Assembly (NCBI GenBank): GCA_033856175.1 | Contig: JAWVFK010000018.1 | Coordinates: 1 to 64,000 of the forward strand | DNA: 64,000 nucleotides | Direction: 5' to 3' | Source: JAWVFK01 sp033856175 | GTDB lineage: Bacteria; Actinomycetota; Thermoleophilia; Solirubrobacterales; 70-9 | Shown: positions 28,716 to 39,504 of the stretch, in pieces | Numbering within the stretch: the stretch's first letter is position 1 | Layout of the letters: each line of letters opens with the position of its first letter | Notes under the pieces: model-generated | What the model was told of the DNA's origin: nothing | Seen by the model: the letters and a program-made list of their open reading frames with translations, nothing else | The model's database searches: none | Made by a program: the position numbers and the translations under genes

Positions 28716-30901
28716 GCGTGGCCGAGGCGCCGCATCGCGCGCTTGGCCTGACCGACCCCGAGTACGACTGGATCTGCGAGCTGCTCGATCGCGAGCCCAA
28801 CGGCGTCGAGCTGGCGATGTTCTCGCTGATGTGGTCCGAGCACTGCGCCTACAAGCACTCGCGCAAGCTGCTGCGGCTGCTGCCGACCGAGGGCCCGCGG
28901 GTCGTCCTCGGCCCCGGAGAGAACGCCGGCGCCGTCTCCGTCGGCGAGGACCACGTCGTCGCCTTCAAGGTCGAGTCGCACAACCACCCGAGCGCGGTCG
29001 AGCCCTTCCAGGGCGCGGCGACCGGGGTCGGCGGCATCCTCCGCGACGTCTTCGCCCTCGGCGCCCGGCCGATCGCGATCCTCGACTCGCTGCGCTTCGG
29101 CGAACTCGACACGGGGCGCTCGCGCTATCTCTTCGAGGGCGTCGTCGCCGGCGTCGGCCATTACGGCAACTCGATCGGCGTGCCGACGGTCGGCGGCGAG
29201 GTCTACTTCGAGGGCCCCTACGAGCACAACTGCCTCGTCAACGCGATGTGCGTCGGGCTCGCCCGCCGCGACCGGATCATCCGCTCGGCGGCGAGCGGAG
29301 TCGGCAACGCGCTGGTCTTGATGGGAGCGTCGACCGGGCGCGACGGCATCGGCGGCGCCTCGGTGCTGGCCTCAGCCGAGCTCGAGGCGGGCGAGACTGA
29401 GAAGCGGCCGACGGTTCAGATCGGCGACCCGTTCGAGGAGGAGAAGCTGATGGAGTGCTGCCTCGAGCTGCTCGACCGCGAGCTGCTGGTGGCGCTCCAG
29501 GACCTCGGCGCCGCCGGGCTGACGTCGTCGGCCGCGGAGATGGCCTCGAAGGGCGGCGTCGGACTCGACATCGACGTCGGGCTGGTGCCGCTGCGCGAGG
29601 CCGACATGGAGCCGTTCGAGGTGATGGTCTCGGAGTCCCAGGAGCGGATGCTGGCCGTCGTCGACCCCGCCAGGGTCGACGAGGTACTCGCGGTCTGCGC
29701 CCGCTGGCAGACCGGTGCGGCGGTGATCGGCGAGGTCACCGAGGGCGGCTCGCTGCGCGTGCTCGCCGGCGGCGAGGAGGTCGGCGACCTCCCGATTGCC
29801 GCGCTGGTCGACGACTGCCCGCTCTATGACCTCCAGCCGGCCGAGCCCGAGGGCTGGATCTACGGCAACAGGCGCACGCTCGACGACGGGTCGCCCGAGC
29901 AGACGCTGCTGGCGCTGCTCGCCTCGCCGACGATCGCCTCCAAGCGCTGGGCCTTAGAGCAATACGACTCGATCGTCGGCTCGCGGACCGTCGACCGGGG
30001 GGAGTCGGCGGACGCCGCCGTGCTGATGCTGCCGGAGGCCGATTCGTCGATCGCCGTGGCGATCGACGGCAACGGCCGCCGCGTCGCCTGCGACCCCTAT
30101 GTCGGGGCGGTCGAAGCAGTCCTCGAATGCGCCGCCAACCTCGCCTGCGCCGGCGCCGAGCCGCTGGGGCTGACCAACTGCCTCAACTTCGGCAATCCGG
30201 AGAAGCCGCATGTCGCCTGGCAGCTGCAGCGCTCGGTCGAGGGGCTCGCCGCCGCCTGCGAGGCGCTGTCGATCCCGGTGGTCGGTGGCAACGTCTCGCT
30301 CTACAACGAGACGCCGGCCGGCCCGATCTATCCGACGCCCGTCATCGGCATGGTCGGGGAGCTGGCCGATCCGGCGGCGGTGGCGGGCATTTGCCTGCGC
30401 GACGGCGACGCGATCGCCGTCCTCGGCCCCTTCTCGCCCTCGCTGGCGGGCTCCGAGCTGGCGAAGCAGCGTGGTGAGCTGGGACCTGGTCTGGCCGCGG
30501 TCGACATCGCCGCCGCAGAGGCGGCGATCGCCACGGTGCGCCGGCTCGTCCGCGACGGCGCCGTCGGCGCGGCACACGACATCAGCGACGGCGGCCTCGC
30601 CTGCGCGCTCGCCGAGATGGCGATCGCCGGCGGCGTCGGCGCTCGCGTGGACCTGGCGGCGCTGGTTGCCCGGGCACAGGACGCCGAGGCAGCCCTGTTC
30701 GGCGAGGGGGTCGCCGGCTTCGTCGTCACCGGCAATCGGCAGATGCTCGAAGGCATCGCCGGCACCGACCTGGTCATCGTCGGCGAGGCCGGCGGCGGCA
30801 CGCTCGAGCTATCCGCCGGCGATCTCTCGCTCAGCATCCCGCTCGCCGAGGTCGAAGACGCCTGGCGCTCGCTGGCCGAGCGGGTCGACTCGGCCAGCTA
30901 G
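28712..30901 (+). CDS. purL: FGAM synthase subunit PurL (small type)
   Basis: The 729-residue catalytic subunit converts FGAR to FGAM (step 4), using PurQ-derived ammonia. Visible motifs are LMWSEHCAYKHS, the ATP-site VVLGPGENAGAV, KVESHNHPSAVEPF, GGILRDVFALGARP, and later LTNCLNFGNPEKP and AHDISDGGLACALAEMA. The length matches the small PurL that needs PurS and PurQ, rather than the 1300-residue fused form. ATG 28712 is fixed by the ATGA overlap; the open frame further upstream is antisense-like shadow. The stop shares a CTAG with the convergent gene. Confidence 0.97.
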   Translation: MSVAEAPHRALGLTDPEYDWICELLDREPNGVELAMFSLMWSEHCAYKHSRKLLRLLPTEGPRVVLGPGENAGAVSVGEDHVVAFKVESHNHPSAVEPFQGAATGVGGILRDVFALGARPIAILDSLRFGELDTGRSRYLFEGVVAGVGHYGNSIGVPTVGGEVYFEGPYEHNCLVNAMCVGLARRDRIIRSAASGVGNALVLMGASTGRDGIGGASVLASAELEAGETEKRPTVQIGDPFEEEKLMECCLELLDRELLVALQDLGAAGLTSSAAEMASKGGVGLDIDVGLVPLREADMEPFEVMVSESQERMLAVVDPARVDEVLAVCARWQTGAAVIGEVTEGGSLRVLAGGEEVGDLPIAALVDDCPLYDLQPAEPEGWIYGNRRTLDDGSPEQTLLALLASPTIASKRWALEQYDSIVGSRTVDRGESADAAVLMLPEADSSIAVAIDGNGRRVACDPYVGAVEAVLECAANLACAGAEPLGLTNCLNFGNPEKPHVAWQLQRSVEGLAAACEALSIPVVGGNVSLYNETPAGPIYPTPVIGMVGELADPAAVAGICLRDGDAIAVLGPFSPSLAGSELAKQRGELGPGLAAVDIAAAEAAIATVRRLVRDGAVGAAHDISDGGLACALAEMAIAGGVGARVDLAALVARAQDAEAALFGEGVAGFVVTGNRQMLEGIAGTDLVIVGEAGGGTLELSAGDLSLSIPLAEVEDAWRSLAERVDSAS

Positions 30902-32250
30902 CGGCGTTCGAAGGCGCCGATGTCGGGATCGGCGTCGCGCATGACGCCACGCTGGTCGCGCTTCTCCGACGTCGCCTTGCCGGCGTGGCCGATCGCCGGG
31001 CTGTGGCGGAGCAGGGCGACCGTCTTCGTGGCGCCGCCGTTGCTCTTGAGGCCGCCAAGCCGCGGATTGGCGCGAACGAGGTCCGTCGCTGCCGCGAACC
31101 CGGAGCAGCCGGGGTCGCTGGTGCTGCGCAGGTTGTGACCGCCGGAGTCGAAGCTGCCGTTGCAATTCGGATCGGCGCCGCCGGCACCGACGGTGTTGAG
31201 CGCGATCAGCGAGTTCTCGACCTGAGTGGCGCTGGGGACAGGTGGCCCGAACGGTGGGATCCTCGTCATTCCCCCGCCGACGCCGCCGCCGATCCCGTCT
31301 GCATTGGCCTGATTGCGGACGATGGTCACATCGTTGAGCTTCGTGAAGTTGCCGCCGAAGGCGCTCTCGTCATTGACGATGCCGCCGCCGCTGCCGTTGG
31401 CGCGGTTGCCGCTGAGCGTGCTGTTGCGGACCGTCAGCTGGCCGACGTCGTTGTAGAAGGCACCGCCGCTGCCAGCGGCGGTGTTGCCGTTGACGGTCGA
31501 GCGAGTCACGAGCAGCGAGGACCCGGCCCCGCCGATGAGCGCCGCGCCGCCGCCGAAGGGCCCGGCAGTGCTGTGGTTGCCCTTGACCGTCGAACGGTCG
31601 ACCTTCATCGGCGCGTTGGTCCAGAGCCCGCCACCGTCGGAGCCACTCGTGTTGTGCTCGACCCGACTGGAGACGATCGTGACCTGGCTGCCGTTGGCGA
31701 GCACTCCGCCGCCACCGGCGACGGCCTGGTTGTGGGCGAGGATGCAATCGCGAATGTCGACTCCGGCGCCGCCGCCATCGGTCTCGACCCCGCCGCCGCC
31801 GAAGCCACCGCCGACGTTGCCGCCGCGGATGACAAGCCCGTTGAGGCTGAGCTTGCCGGCAAAGAACTGGGCGTGGAAGACGCGATCGAGTCCGTTCGCG
31901 TCGATGACGGGGCGGTGCGCTCCCGTGTGGACGATCTTCAGCGCACCCGTCGTGTCGAGGTCGCCGGTCATCGCGGCGTCCTCGCCAGCCCCGGCCTGGG
32001 CGAATTTGTAGACCCTGCCGCCCTCGAGGACGATCTTGTCGCCGCCGGAATGCGCGTTGGCCGCCCGGACGGCTTCTCGCAAGGTGCAGTCGTGGCGCTG
32101 GCTGCAGCTCGCCGGGACGTGGTCGCTGCGGCTGTTGACGACGTAGGTCTTGGCGGTTGCCGGAGCCGCGAAGGCAAGGCAGAGGGCCACCCCGGCCGAC
32201 GCTGCGGCGATCCTGCGTCCGAGCTCGATCGCATCTCCCATGGCACCCAT
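30898..32250 (-). CDS. Secreted CSLREA-type right-handed beta-helix protein
   Basis: The 450-residue protein has a signal peptide (RIAAASAGVALCLAFAAPATAK). A CSLREA-like domain follows, with CTLREAVRAANAHSGGD, then ten or more short repeats (GGGVLANGSQVTIVSSRVEHN, GGGLWTNAPMKVDRSTVKGN, GGAFYNDVGQLTVRNSTLSGN). These build a parallel beta-helix like chlamydial PMP or pectate-lyase-like proteins. It ends with DADPDIGAFERR, a common terminus in this family. It is probably exported and may bind or act on surface polysaccharide; no catalytic residues are evident. ATG 32250 or 32241 could be the start. It lies within the purine cluster on the opposite strand. Confidence 0.8.
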   Translation of the reverse strand: MGAMGDAIELGRRIAAASAGVALCLAFAAPATAKTYVVNSRSDHVPASCSQRHDCTLREAVRAANAHSGGDKIVLEGGRVYKFAQAGAGEDAAMTGDLDTTGALKIVHTGAHRPVIDANGLDRVFHAQFFAGKLSLNGLVIRGGNVGGGFGGGGVETDGGGAGVDIRDCILAHNQAVAGGGGVLANGSQVTIVSSRVEHNTSGSDGGGLWTNAPMKVDRSTVKGNHSTAGPFGGGAALIGGAGSSLLVTRSTVNGNTAAGSGGAFYNDVGQLTVRNSTLSGNRANGSGGGIVNDESAFGGNFTKLNDVTIVRNQANADGIGGGVGGGMTRIPPFGPPVPSATQVENSLIALNTVGAGGADPNCNGSFDSGGHNLRSTSDPGCSGFAAATDLVRANPRLGGLKSNGGATKTVALLRHSPAIGHAGKATSEKRDQRGVMRDADPDIGAFERR

Positions 32251-32383
32251 GACCCTACAGTCGCCGGCCGGAGCGGTCAACGACGGCCAACGGGTTGCCG
32301 CGGCCGTCGCCGTTGCTACCCTGCCTTTGCAGGTGGTCCCGCCTGCACACCTCCACTCCGAAGGCACCAGGGCCTGAGAAGAC

Positions 32384-33841
32384 TTGAGCGAGCGGCTCAC
32401 CACCAGTGGTCATCTCGATGACCTCCGTGAAGGCCCGCGCGATGAGTGCGGGGTCTTTGGCATATACGCACCCGGGCACGAGGTTTCCAAGCTCGCCTTC
32501 TTCGCCCTCTACGCGCTTCAGCACCGCGGCCAGGAGTCGGCGGGCATCGCCAGCTGCGAGGGCGGTCACATCACGACGCTGCGCGAGTCCGGCCTCGTCT
32601 CGCAGGTCTTCGACGAGGAGAAGCTGCAGGCGCTCGAGGGCGACATGGCGATCGGCCACGTCCGCTACTCGACGACCGGCGGCGGCTCCTGGGAGAACGC
32701 GCAGCCGGTCTGGCGCGACGACGGCCGCGAGCTGGCGCTCGCCCACAACGGCAACCTGACCAACGCCGTCGAGCTCTACGCCGAGCTGCAGGCCAACGGC
32801 ATCCAGTTCCGCGGCACCTCGGACTCGGAGATCATGGCGGCGCTGCTGTCCTCCAACGGCGGCGGCTTCATCGAGGACGCCGTCGCCGACGTGATGCCGC
32901 GGCTCCAGGGCGCCTACTCGACGGTCGTGATGACCAAGCACGCGATCGTCGCCTTCCGCGATCCAAACGGGGTGCGGCCGCTATCGCTCGGCCAGCTCGA
33001 CGATCGCTATGTCGTCGCCTCGGAGAGCTGCGCCTTCGACATCATCGGCGCCAAGCTGCTGCGCGAGGTCCAACCGGGCGAGATGGTCTCGCTGACCGAG
33101 AAGGGGCTCGAGGTTCGTCAGGTCGTCGAGTCCGGGCGGCCGGCGATCTGCGTCTTCGAGCACATCTACTTCTCGCGCCCCGACAGCCGGCTGGAGGGCA
33201 AGGTGCTGCAGCAGGTCCGCGGCAAGATGGGCGAGATCCTCTGGCGCGAGTCGCCGGTCGAGGCCGACCTCGTGATTTCCGTGCCCGACTCGGGCAACCC
33301 GGCCGCCAACGGCTTCGCCCGCGCCTCGGGGATCGAGAAGGACGATGGGCTGATCAAGAACCGCTACGTCGCCCGCACCTTCATCCAGCCGGGGCAGGAG
33401 CTGCGCAAGCACGGGCTGCGGATGAAGTTCAACCCGCTACCGGAGATCATCGCCGGCAAGCGCGTCGTCGTCGTCGACGACTCGATCGTCCGCGGCAACA
33501 CCACCCGCCAGATCGTCGGCATGCTTCGCGACGCCGGCGCCGCCGAGGTCCATCTGCGGATCTCGGCGCCGCCGATCCGCCACCCATGCCACTACGGAAT
33601 CGACATGTCGACGAGCGAGGAGATGATCGCCCACGAGCGCACGCCGGCCGAGGTCGCGACGGTGCTCGGCGCCGACTCGCTGGCCTATCTCTCGCTGGAG
33701 GGGGTCTACGAGGCCGTCGGCGGCTCGAGCGAGAACCACTGCGACGCCTGCTTCACGGGGCGCTACCCGCTTGGCGACCCCGCGTCGGCGAACGGCAAGT
33801 TCGCCCTCGAGACCGCGCAGACGCTGCCGGTCGCGCGTTAG
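32384..33841 (+). CDS. purF: Amidophosphoribosyltransferase
   Basis: The 485-residue enzyme catalyses the committed step, making phosphoribosylamine from PRPP and glutamine. A 21-residue propeptide precedes the Ntn nucleophile Cys22 in RDECGVFGIYAP. YALQHRGQESAGIAS and the PRPP loop VVVVDDSIVRGNTTRQIV are diagnostic. C-terminal Cys in HPCHYGIDMS and NHCDACFTG suggest the 4Fe-4S type found in Bacillus. TTG 32384 is the best start in frame. The upstream 130 bp are shared with the divergent beta-helix gene. purN follows 12 bp later. Confidence 0.96.
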   Translation: MSERLTTSGHLDDLREGPRDECGVFGIYAPGHEVSKLAFFALYALQHRGQESAGIASCEGGHITTLRESGLVSQVFDEEKLQALEGDMAIGHVRYSTTGGGSWENAQPVWRDDGRELALAHNGNLTNAVELYAELQANGIQFRGTSDSEIMAALLSSNGGGFIEDAVADVMPRLQGAYSTVVMTKHAIVAFRDPNGVRPLSLGQLDDRYVVASESCAFDIIGAKLLREVQPGEMVSLTEKGLEVRQVVESGRPAICVFEHIYFSRPDSRLEGKVLQQVRGKMGEILWRESPVEADLVISVPDSGNPAANGFARASGIEKDDGLIKNRYVARTFIQPGQELRKHGLRMKFNPLPEIIAGKRVVVVDDSIVRGNTTRQIVGMLRDAGAAEVHLRISAPPIRHPCHYGIDMSTSEEMIAHERTPAEVATVLGADSLAYLSLEGVYEAVGGSSENHCDACFTGRYPLGDPASANGKFALETAQTLPVAR

Positions 33842-33853
33842 AGCGCCGGGTCG

Positions 33854-34463
33854 ATGAGCGAGTTCCGCCTTGCCGTTCTCGCTTCCGGGACCGGCAGCAA
33901 CCTGCAGGCGATCCTCGACCGGCTCCACGGCCGCGACGGCATCGAGGTCGTCGCCGTCGCCTCGAACCGGCCCGACGCCACCGCCCTCGAGCGGGCGCAG
34001 ACCGCCGGCGTCGAGACGGCGGTGTTCGAGCGCAGCGAGTTCGCCGACCGCAGCGCCCGCGACATCGCAATCGCCGACTGGCTCGAGCAGCGCTCGGTCG
34101 ACCTCGTCGTGCTCGCCGGCTACATGGAGCTGCTCTCAGCAGAGTTCGTGGCCCGCTTCCGCGGCCGCATCGTCAACGTCCATCCGGCGCTGCTGCCGGC
34201 CTTCCCCGGCATCGACGCGATCGAGCAGGCGCTGGCCCACGGCGCCAGGATGATCGGCGTCACCGTCCACTTCGTCGACGAGGGCGTCGACTCGGGGCCG
34301 ATCATCCTGCAGCGCGCGATTGACGTCCCATACACTCGCGACGTGGAGGAGGTCGAGCAGCTGATTCACCCGATCGAGCACGAGCTGCTGCCTCGGGCGA
34401 TCCGGCTGATAGCCGCCGGAGCGGTGCGAATCGACGACGAGAACCCGCGGCTGGTGAGGATCG

Positions 34464-34483
<20 letters not shown>
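33854..34483 (+). CDS. purN: Phosphoribosylglycinamide formyltransferase
   Basis: The 209-residue enzyme transfers formyl from 10-formyl-THF to GAR (step 3). It shows LAVLASGTGSNLQAILD at the phosphate loop, the catalytic Asn-His pair in VNVHPALLPAFPG, and the conserved Asp in VHFVDEGVDSGPII. Start ATG 33854. Its last 20 bases overlap the start of purH, implying translational coupling. Confidence 0.96.
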
Positions 34484-36086
<1,603 letters not shown>

Positions 36087-36092
36087 TTCGGA

Positions 36093-36111
36093 CTAACCCA
36101 CTCGGGGTTAG
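36093..36111 (+). terminator. Hairpin terminator after purH
   Basis: CTAACCC (36093-36099) pairs perfectly with GGGTTAG (36105-36111) around ACTCG. It starts 7 bp past the purH stop and precedes the convergent protease gene. No T-run is present. Confidence 0.6.
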
Positions 36112-36124
36112 GACGCACTGATTC

Positions 36125-36859
36125 CTAACGCTGAGGCTGAGGCGGCGTCTGGTCTGTGCTGGGCGGGTCGGTGTTGGGGAAGCGGACGTTGTACTGACGG
36201 CGGATCAGGTTGCAGATCGCGCGATGGCGGACCTCGTCGGGCGCGTAGCGGTGGCCGTAGACGCCGACGACGCGGGCGGGGTTGCGGGCGCAGGCGCGAT
36301 AGGCCTCGGCGAACTCTTCGCGGATCGGGTCGCGGCCGCTCGCCCAGGGGCCGTGGCGGTCGACGTAGCGGCTGAAGAGCCGCCGGGGCTCGGTCATCTG
36401 GCCGATCGTCTCGGGGTTCTCGATGTTGTTGCCCTCGACCTGGCCGGCTCCCATGACGACGAAGTCGAAGATGTGGCCGAGCTCGTGCCAGAGCGTGTTG
36501 CGGTTGCGACCGCGGCGGGCGAGGACGACGCTGAGCGGATCCCAGAGCGCGCAGCCGTTGATCTTGCCGAAGCGCTCCGGCATGCAGAGGTGGGGGCTGA
36601 AGGAGAGGCGCACCTCGAAAGGCACGGTCGGGACGTTGGCGGAGTCGGCCCACTGCTGGTAGGGCCCGGGCCTGGCGGCGCCGCGGTAGGTCATCGTCAC
36701 CGCGCCGGCGTTGGGGGCGACGGCAAGGCCGAGGAGGATCGCCGCCAGCAGGCAGAGCGGCCAGCGGCGAGCGCCGCGGCCAACGGGCTGAGCCTCGCCC
36801 GGCAGCGACCGGGCTCGTCGATAGAGCGTTCTCGGAACCAAACCTCGCCTCTCCTCCAC
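36125..36859 (-). CDS. Secreted zinc metalloprotease-like protein (HExxH)
   Basis: The 244-residue protein has a hydrophobic signal or anchor (WPLCLLAAILLGLAVAPNAGA, about 33-53). The zincin motif is LWHELGHIFDFVVMG, and a candidate third ligand Glu lies in REEFAEAYRAC. Conserved Cys occur in HLCMPERFG and NGCALWDP. This suggests an exported zinc peptidase, though no peptidase family is recognised with confidence. The frame opens with GTG at 36859. A TTG at 36841 is also possible, since GGAGGAG sits about nine bases before it. No partner gene is evident; the thioesterase-like gene lies 136 bp upstream on the same strand. Confidence 0.7.
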   Translation of the reverse strand: MEERRGLVPRTLYRRARSLPGEAQPVGRGARRWPLCLLAAILLGLAVAPNAGAVTMTYRGAARPGPYQQWADSANVPTVPFEVRLSFSPHLCMPERFGKINGCALWDPLSVVLARRGRNRNTLWHELGHIFDFVVMGAGQVEGNNIENPETIGQMTEPRRLFSRYVDRHGPWASGRDPIREEFAEAYRACARNPARVVGVYGHRYAPDEVRHRAICNLIRRQYNVRFPNTDPPSTDQTPPQPQR

Positions 36860-36995
36860 GGCCCCAGTGCCGTGATCTCTCGCGCGTCAGCGTCCTCCCC
36901 ACAACCTGCGGACGCCCTGCGACCGGCGCAGCAAATCACAGCCGCGAGGGTGTTTCAAGCGACAACCGGCGGGGGTCCGGCGGTGTGCCGGCGGC

Positions 36996-37778
36996 TCAGC
37001 GCTCGCCGACGAGCAGCGACTGCGTCGCCCGGCCGAGCGATCCCTGCTCGTCGTGGAGGACGGTGTCGGCGACGCCGATGCCGCTGGCCTCGGGAATCGT
37101 CAGCGCGTCGAGGCAGACCCACTCGCCGAGGGGAAGACGGTGGAGGTGGACGGTCAGATCGACGTTGATGAAGAGGTAGCGGCGGAAGTCGAGCGTGACG
37201 CTTACCCCGTTGCCGGAGTCGGCGGCGACCAGCACCCGCGTCAGCGGCGACGGCTCCTCGCCGGCGATCAGCGGCTGTCGCATCCGCATCCAGACGGTCG
37301 CCGGACCGGCTTCGAGGAAGCTGCCCTCGACGAACCGGTACTCCATCGCCGTGTGGTAGCCGACCGACTCGCCGGTCGGAAAGAAGTCCTTGGCCTCGCT
37401 CTCACCGGGCGGCGGCGGAGCCGGCGGGCGCTGAAGGCCGGCCGGGATCTCGACCTCGGTCGTCCGCAGCCGCCAGAAGGAGGCGCGCACCAGCTCTTCG
37501 CCGCTCTCGTCGAGCAGACGGGCGCCGAGCAGCTCGACGCTGCGCCCAGGCCGGATCGTCTCGACCTCGACCCTCAGCGGCGCAATCGGCACCGGCCGCA
37601 GGATCTCGAACGAGGCACGAGCAACCTGGCCGGCCTCGATGCCGGGATGGCGCTCGACCTCGCGGCCGATGAGGGCTGCCGGGGGGCCGGCGTGTTGGGA
37701 GTTTGGGTCCCAGGGGCCTCGGGTTAGCTCGGTGGCGAGGAAGCGGTCGCCGCCGGGGATGTAGAAGGCGTCGGGCAT
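36996..37778 (-). CDS. Thioesterase-like (double hotdog) protein
   Basis: The 260-residue product resembles the TesB-like acyl-CoA thioesterase group with two hotdog domains. It has WDPNSQHAGPPAALIGREVERH, the hotdog helix region, then ASFEILRPVPIAPLRVEVE, ELVRASFWRLR, and in the second half TRVLVAADSGNGVS and NVDLTVHLHRLPLGEWV. These enzymes hydrolyse acyl-CoA esters. I chose ATG 37778 (MPDAFYIPGG); the open frame to 37841 adds a basic stretch without features. It lies next to tRNA-Lys, with no operon partners. Confidence 0.8.
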   Translation of the reverse strand: MPDAFYIPGGDRFLATELTRGPWDPNSQHAGPPAALIGREVERHPGIEAGQVARASFEILRPVPIAPLRVEVETIRPGRSVELLGARLLDESGEELVRASFWRLRTTEVEIPAGLQRPPAPPPPGESEAKDFFPTGESVGYHTAMEYRFVEGSFLEAGPATVWMRMRQPLIAGEEPSPLTRVLVAADSGNGVSVTLDFRRYLFINVDLTVHLHRLPLGEWVCLDALTIPEASGIGVADTVLHDEQGSLGRATQSLLVGER

Positions 37779-37854
37779 GGGCGCGGATCGTAAGTGCCGG
37801 GTCGCGTTCGAGCGTGGCGACTTACCGCCCACCGGAGGCAACTAAGCTGAGATC

Positions 37855-37927
37855 GCCCCCGTAGCTCAGTTGGTAGAGCAGCGCCCTTTTAAGGCGAAGC
37901 GCGCCGGTTCGAGCCCGGCCGGGGGCA
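37855..37927 (+). tRNA. tRNA-Lys (anticodon TTT)
   Basis: The 73-nt cloverleaf has acceptor GCCCCCG/CGGGGGC, D arm GCTC...GAGC, anticodon loop CTTTTAA (anticodon TTT), and T arm GCCGG/CCGGC with loop TTCGAGC. The discriminator is A. The top anticodon-stem pair is a G-A mismatch. CCA is not encoded. It marks the left edge of the accessory island, but I found no copy of its 3' end at the right edge. Confidence 0.96.
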
Positions 37928-38028
37928 CTTGCAGCCGGGGCGGATTCGGACCACGACCTTGGGATCGTGAACTGTCCAGACCATGGCAGTCTCAGTTCGC
38001 TCAAGCGCCACCAATACTTGTCTGCGTG

Positions 38029-38046
38029 GCCTCGTGCGAGGCTTTT
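38029..38046 (+). terminator. Rho-independent terminator downstream of tRNA-Lys
   Basis: GCCTC-GTGC-GAGGC (38029-38042) followed by TTTT is a classic intrinsic terminator. It lies about 100 bp after the tRNA-Lys gene on the same strand. The stretch 37928-38151 holds no convincing gene, so this may end the tRNA transcript. Confidence 0.55.
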
Positions 38047-38151
38047 GCTTGGCGAGATCTCCGACATGGGGTCACGCAGAAGGGGAGGAACTGCAGATCT
38101 AGGCGCATCCGGGACCACCGGCACAGGCGCAGCTGGCTGTCGACCCAGCCG

Positions 38152-39504
38152 CTACCAGTAGATAGCGACGATCTCCGAGTCGATCAGGTGCTCCTCTCCC
38201 TCGTCGCCTCCTTCGCTGGCGGTGGCAAACAAACCGTCCTGGGAGGCGCTGGCCCTATAGCCGTGCTCGGACATCAGGCTGTCGCGCAGGTCTGAAAGGC
38301 GAGCTCGATCGAGCTGCCGCCCGGTCCGGTCCTGGACACGCTTGGTGATCGAGGCGAGGGTTTTTCGCTGCTGCTCGACGGATGAAAAATCAGGTTCAAG
38401 GGCGTCCAGTCCCACCGCCTCTGTGTCTTCCTCGGACCACTCCGTCTCCGCCTCGGCGGCGACGGCTTCGGCGTACTCGGCGATGAGCGCGCGCCCCTCC
38501 CCCGCCTGCGGGGATTCGGAGCCGGCTGCTCCCCTGGCTACGCCGGCGAGGAACTCCGGTCCCACGTCATTGATTGCGGCGGCGACGCTCGGGACGAATC
38601 GCTGGAGCAGGTCCACGACCTTCACGGGGTGCCAGCTATCCCTAAGTCCGTCCGTATTGAGGCGGAACATCACGAAAAATCTCGAGTCCGAGAAGAGGAC
38701 GCGGCGCAGGTCACGCCAGAACAGCTCCGCTTCCGCGACCGCGACGACGTGCAAGGGCTCGCGATCAACATCCACGCCGTCATCGAGCTTGTCGAGGAGC
38801 TCCTTCGAGGCGAGGAACTCCCGGGCGTCGATCACGATTCGCTCGTATCGCGCGGACTCACCCCGTATCGGGACCAGGCCTGAAAGGAGCTCGTCGAAGA
38901 CCCTGTTGACACCCCGGGCCTGAGCCACGTCCCGCGGGTCCATGGTGAAGAACTCCGGCGCCTCCTCGAAGAAACCGAGCATCGTGGCGATCATCAGGCT
39001 CGCCTGAAAGATCGACTCGGCGTCGAGGGTCACCTCGAGCTCGAGGAGTTCGCCACGAGCGAGTTTGGCGGCGTCGACCAGATGGGCCGTCTTGTCGTCA
39101 TCGCGAATCTTTCTCAGATCGTCGAGCGACGCGGCTGCGGGGACGTCCCCCGCCCCGACGCTGTCGTGAATCCGCATCTTTCCGGTCTCATACTCGACGA
39201 GGTCCTTGAACGACGCTTGGACATTCGCTTTGCGGACTACCTGAGTGCCGCGCGTCCGCGAGCCCTCGAGCTGGGAGCGCAGGCCAGCGCCGCCGAGGTG
39301 CGTGTTCACGCCGACGGAGGCTCCAACCGAGCTGCGGGTGGTCTCTGAATCCGTGTCGATCAGCTCGGTTGGGATCGCTCCCTTGCGGGAGGCCAGCAGG
39401 CTATAGACGCTTACCTCATCGAGATAGACGAACTCACGTCTGTCGCCTTTGGGCTGCTCCTGGCCCCGCACCTTCGCCATCATCCTTTTGATCCACTTGA
39501 TCAC
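38152..39504 (-). CDS. DUF6414-like protein partnered with AAA+ ATPase
   Basis: GTG at 39504 starts a 450-residue protein whose first bases overlap the ATPase stop (GTGA). After a basic N-terminus (MIKWIKRMMAKVRG as read from GTG) comes EFVYLDEVSVYSLLASRKGA, then a segment on Ile-Pro-Thr-Glu. This opening resembles DUF6414 proteins, identified from memory. A mixed alpha/beta middle follows, with FWRDLRRVLFSDSRFFVMFR, and an acidic, Ala-rich stretch (ETEWSEEDTEAVGLDA). There is no signal peptide, membrane segment or recognisable catalytic motif. The coupled ATPase is surely its functional partner; one plausible role is a substrate or effector of a defence module. Confidence 0.7.
   Translation of the reverse strand: MIKWIKRMMAKVRGQEQPKGDRREFVYLDEVSVYSLLASRKGAIPTELIDTDSETTRSSVGASVGVNTHLGGAGLRSQLEGSRTRGTQVVRKANVQASFKDLVEYETGKMRIHDSVGAGDVPAAASLDDLRKIRDDDKTAHLVDAAKLARGELLELEVTLDAESIFQASLMIATMLGFFEEAPEFFTMDPRDVAQARGVNRVFDELLSGLVPIRGESARYERIVIDAREFLASKELLDKLDDGVDVDREPLHVVAVAEAELFWRDLRRVLFSDSRFFVMFRLNTDGLRDSWHPVKVVDLLQRFVPSVAAAINDVGPEFLAGVARGAAGSESPQAGEGRALIAEYAEAVAAEAETEWSEEDTEAVGLDALEPDFSSVEQQRKTLASITKRVQDRTGRQLDRARLSDLRDSLMSEHGYRASASQDGLFATASEGGDEGEEHLIDSEIVAIYW

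Noticed and set aside
30985..32421. A 478-codon plus-strand ORF
   Set aside because: It is opposite the signal-peptide and beta-helix repeats of the minus-strand gene and has only low-complexity Ala/Asp/Val sequence, a common GC-rich shadow.
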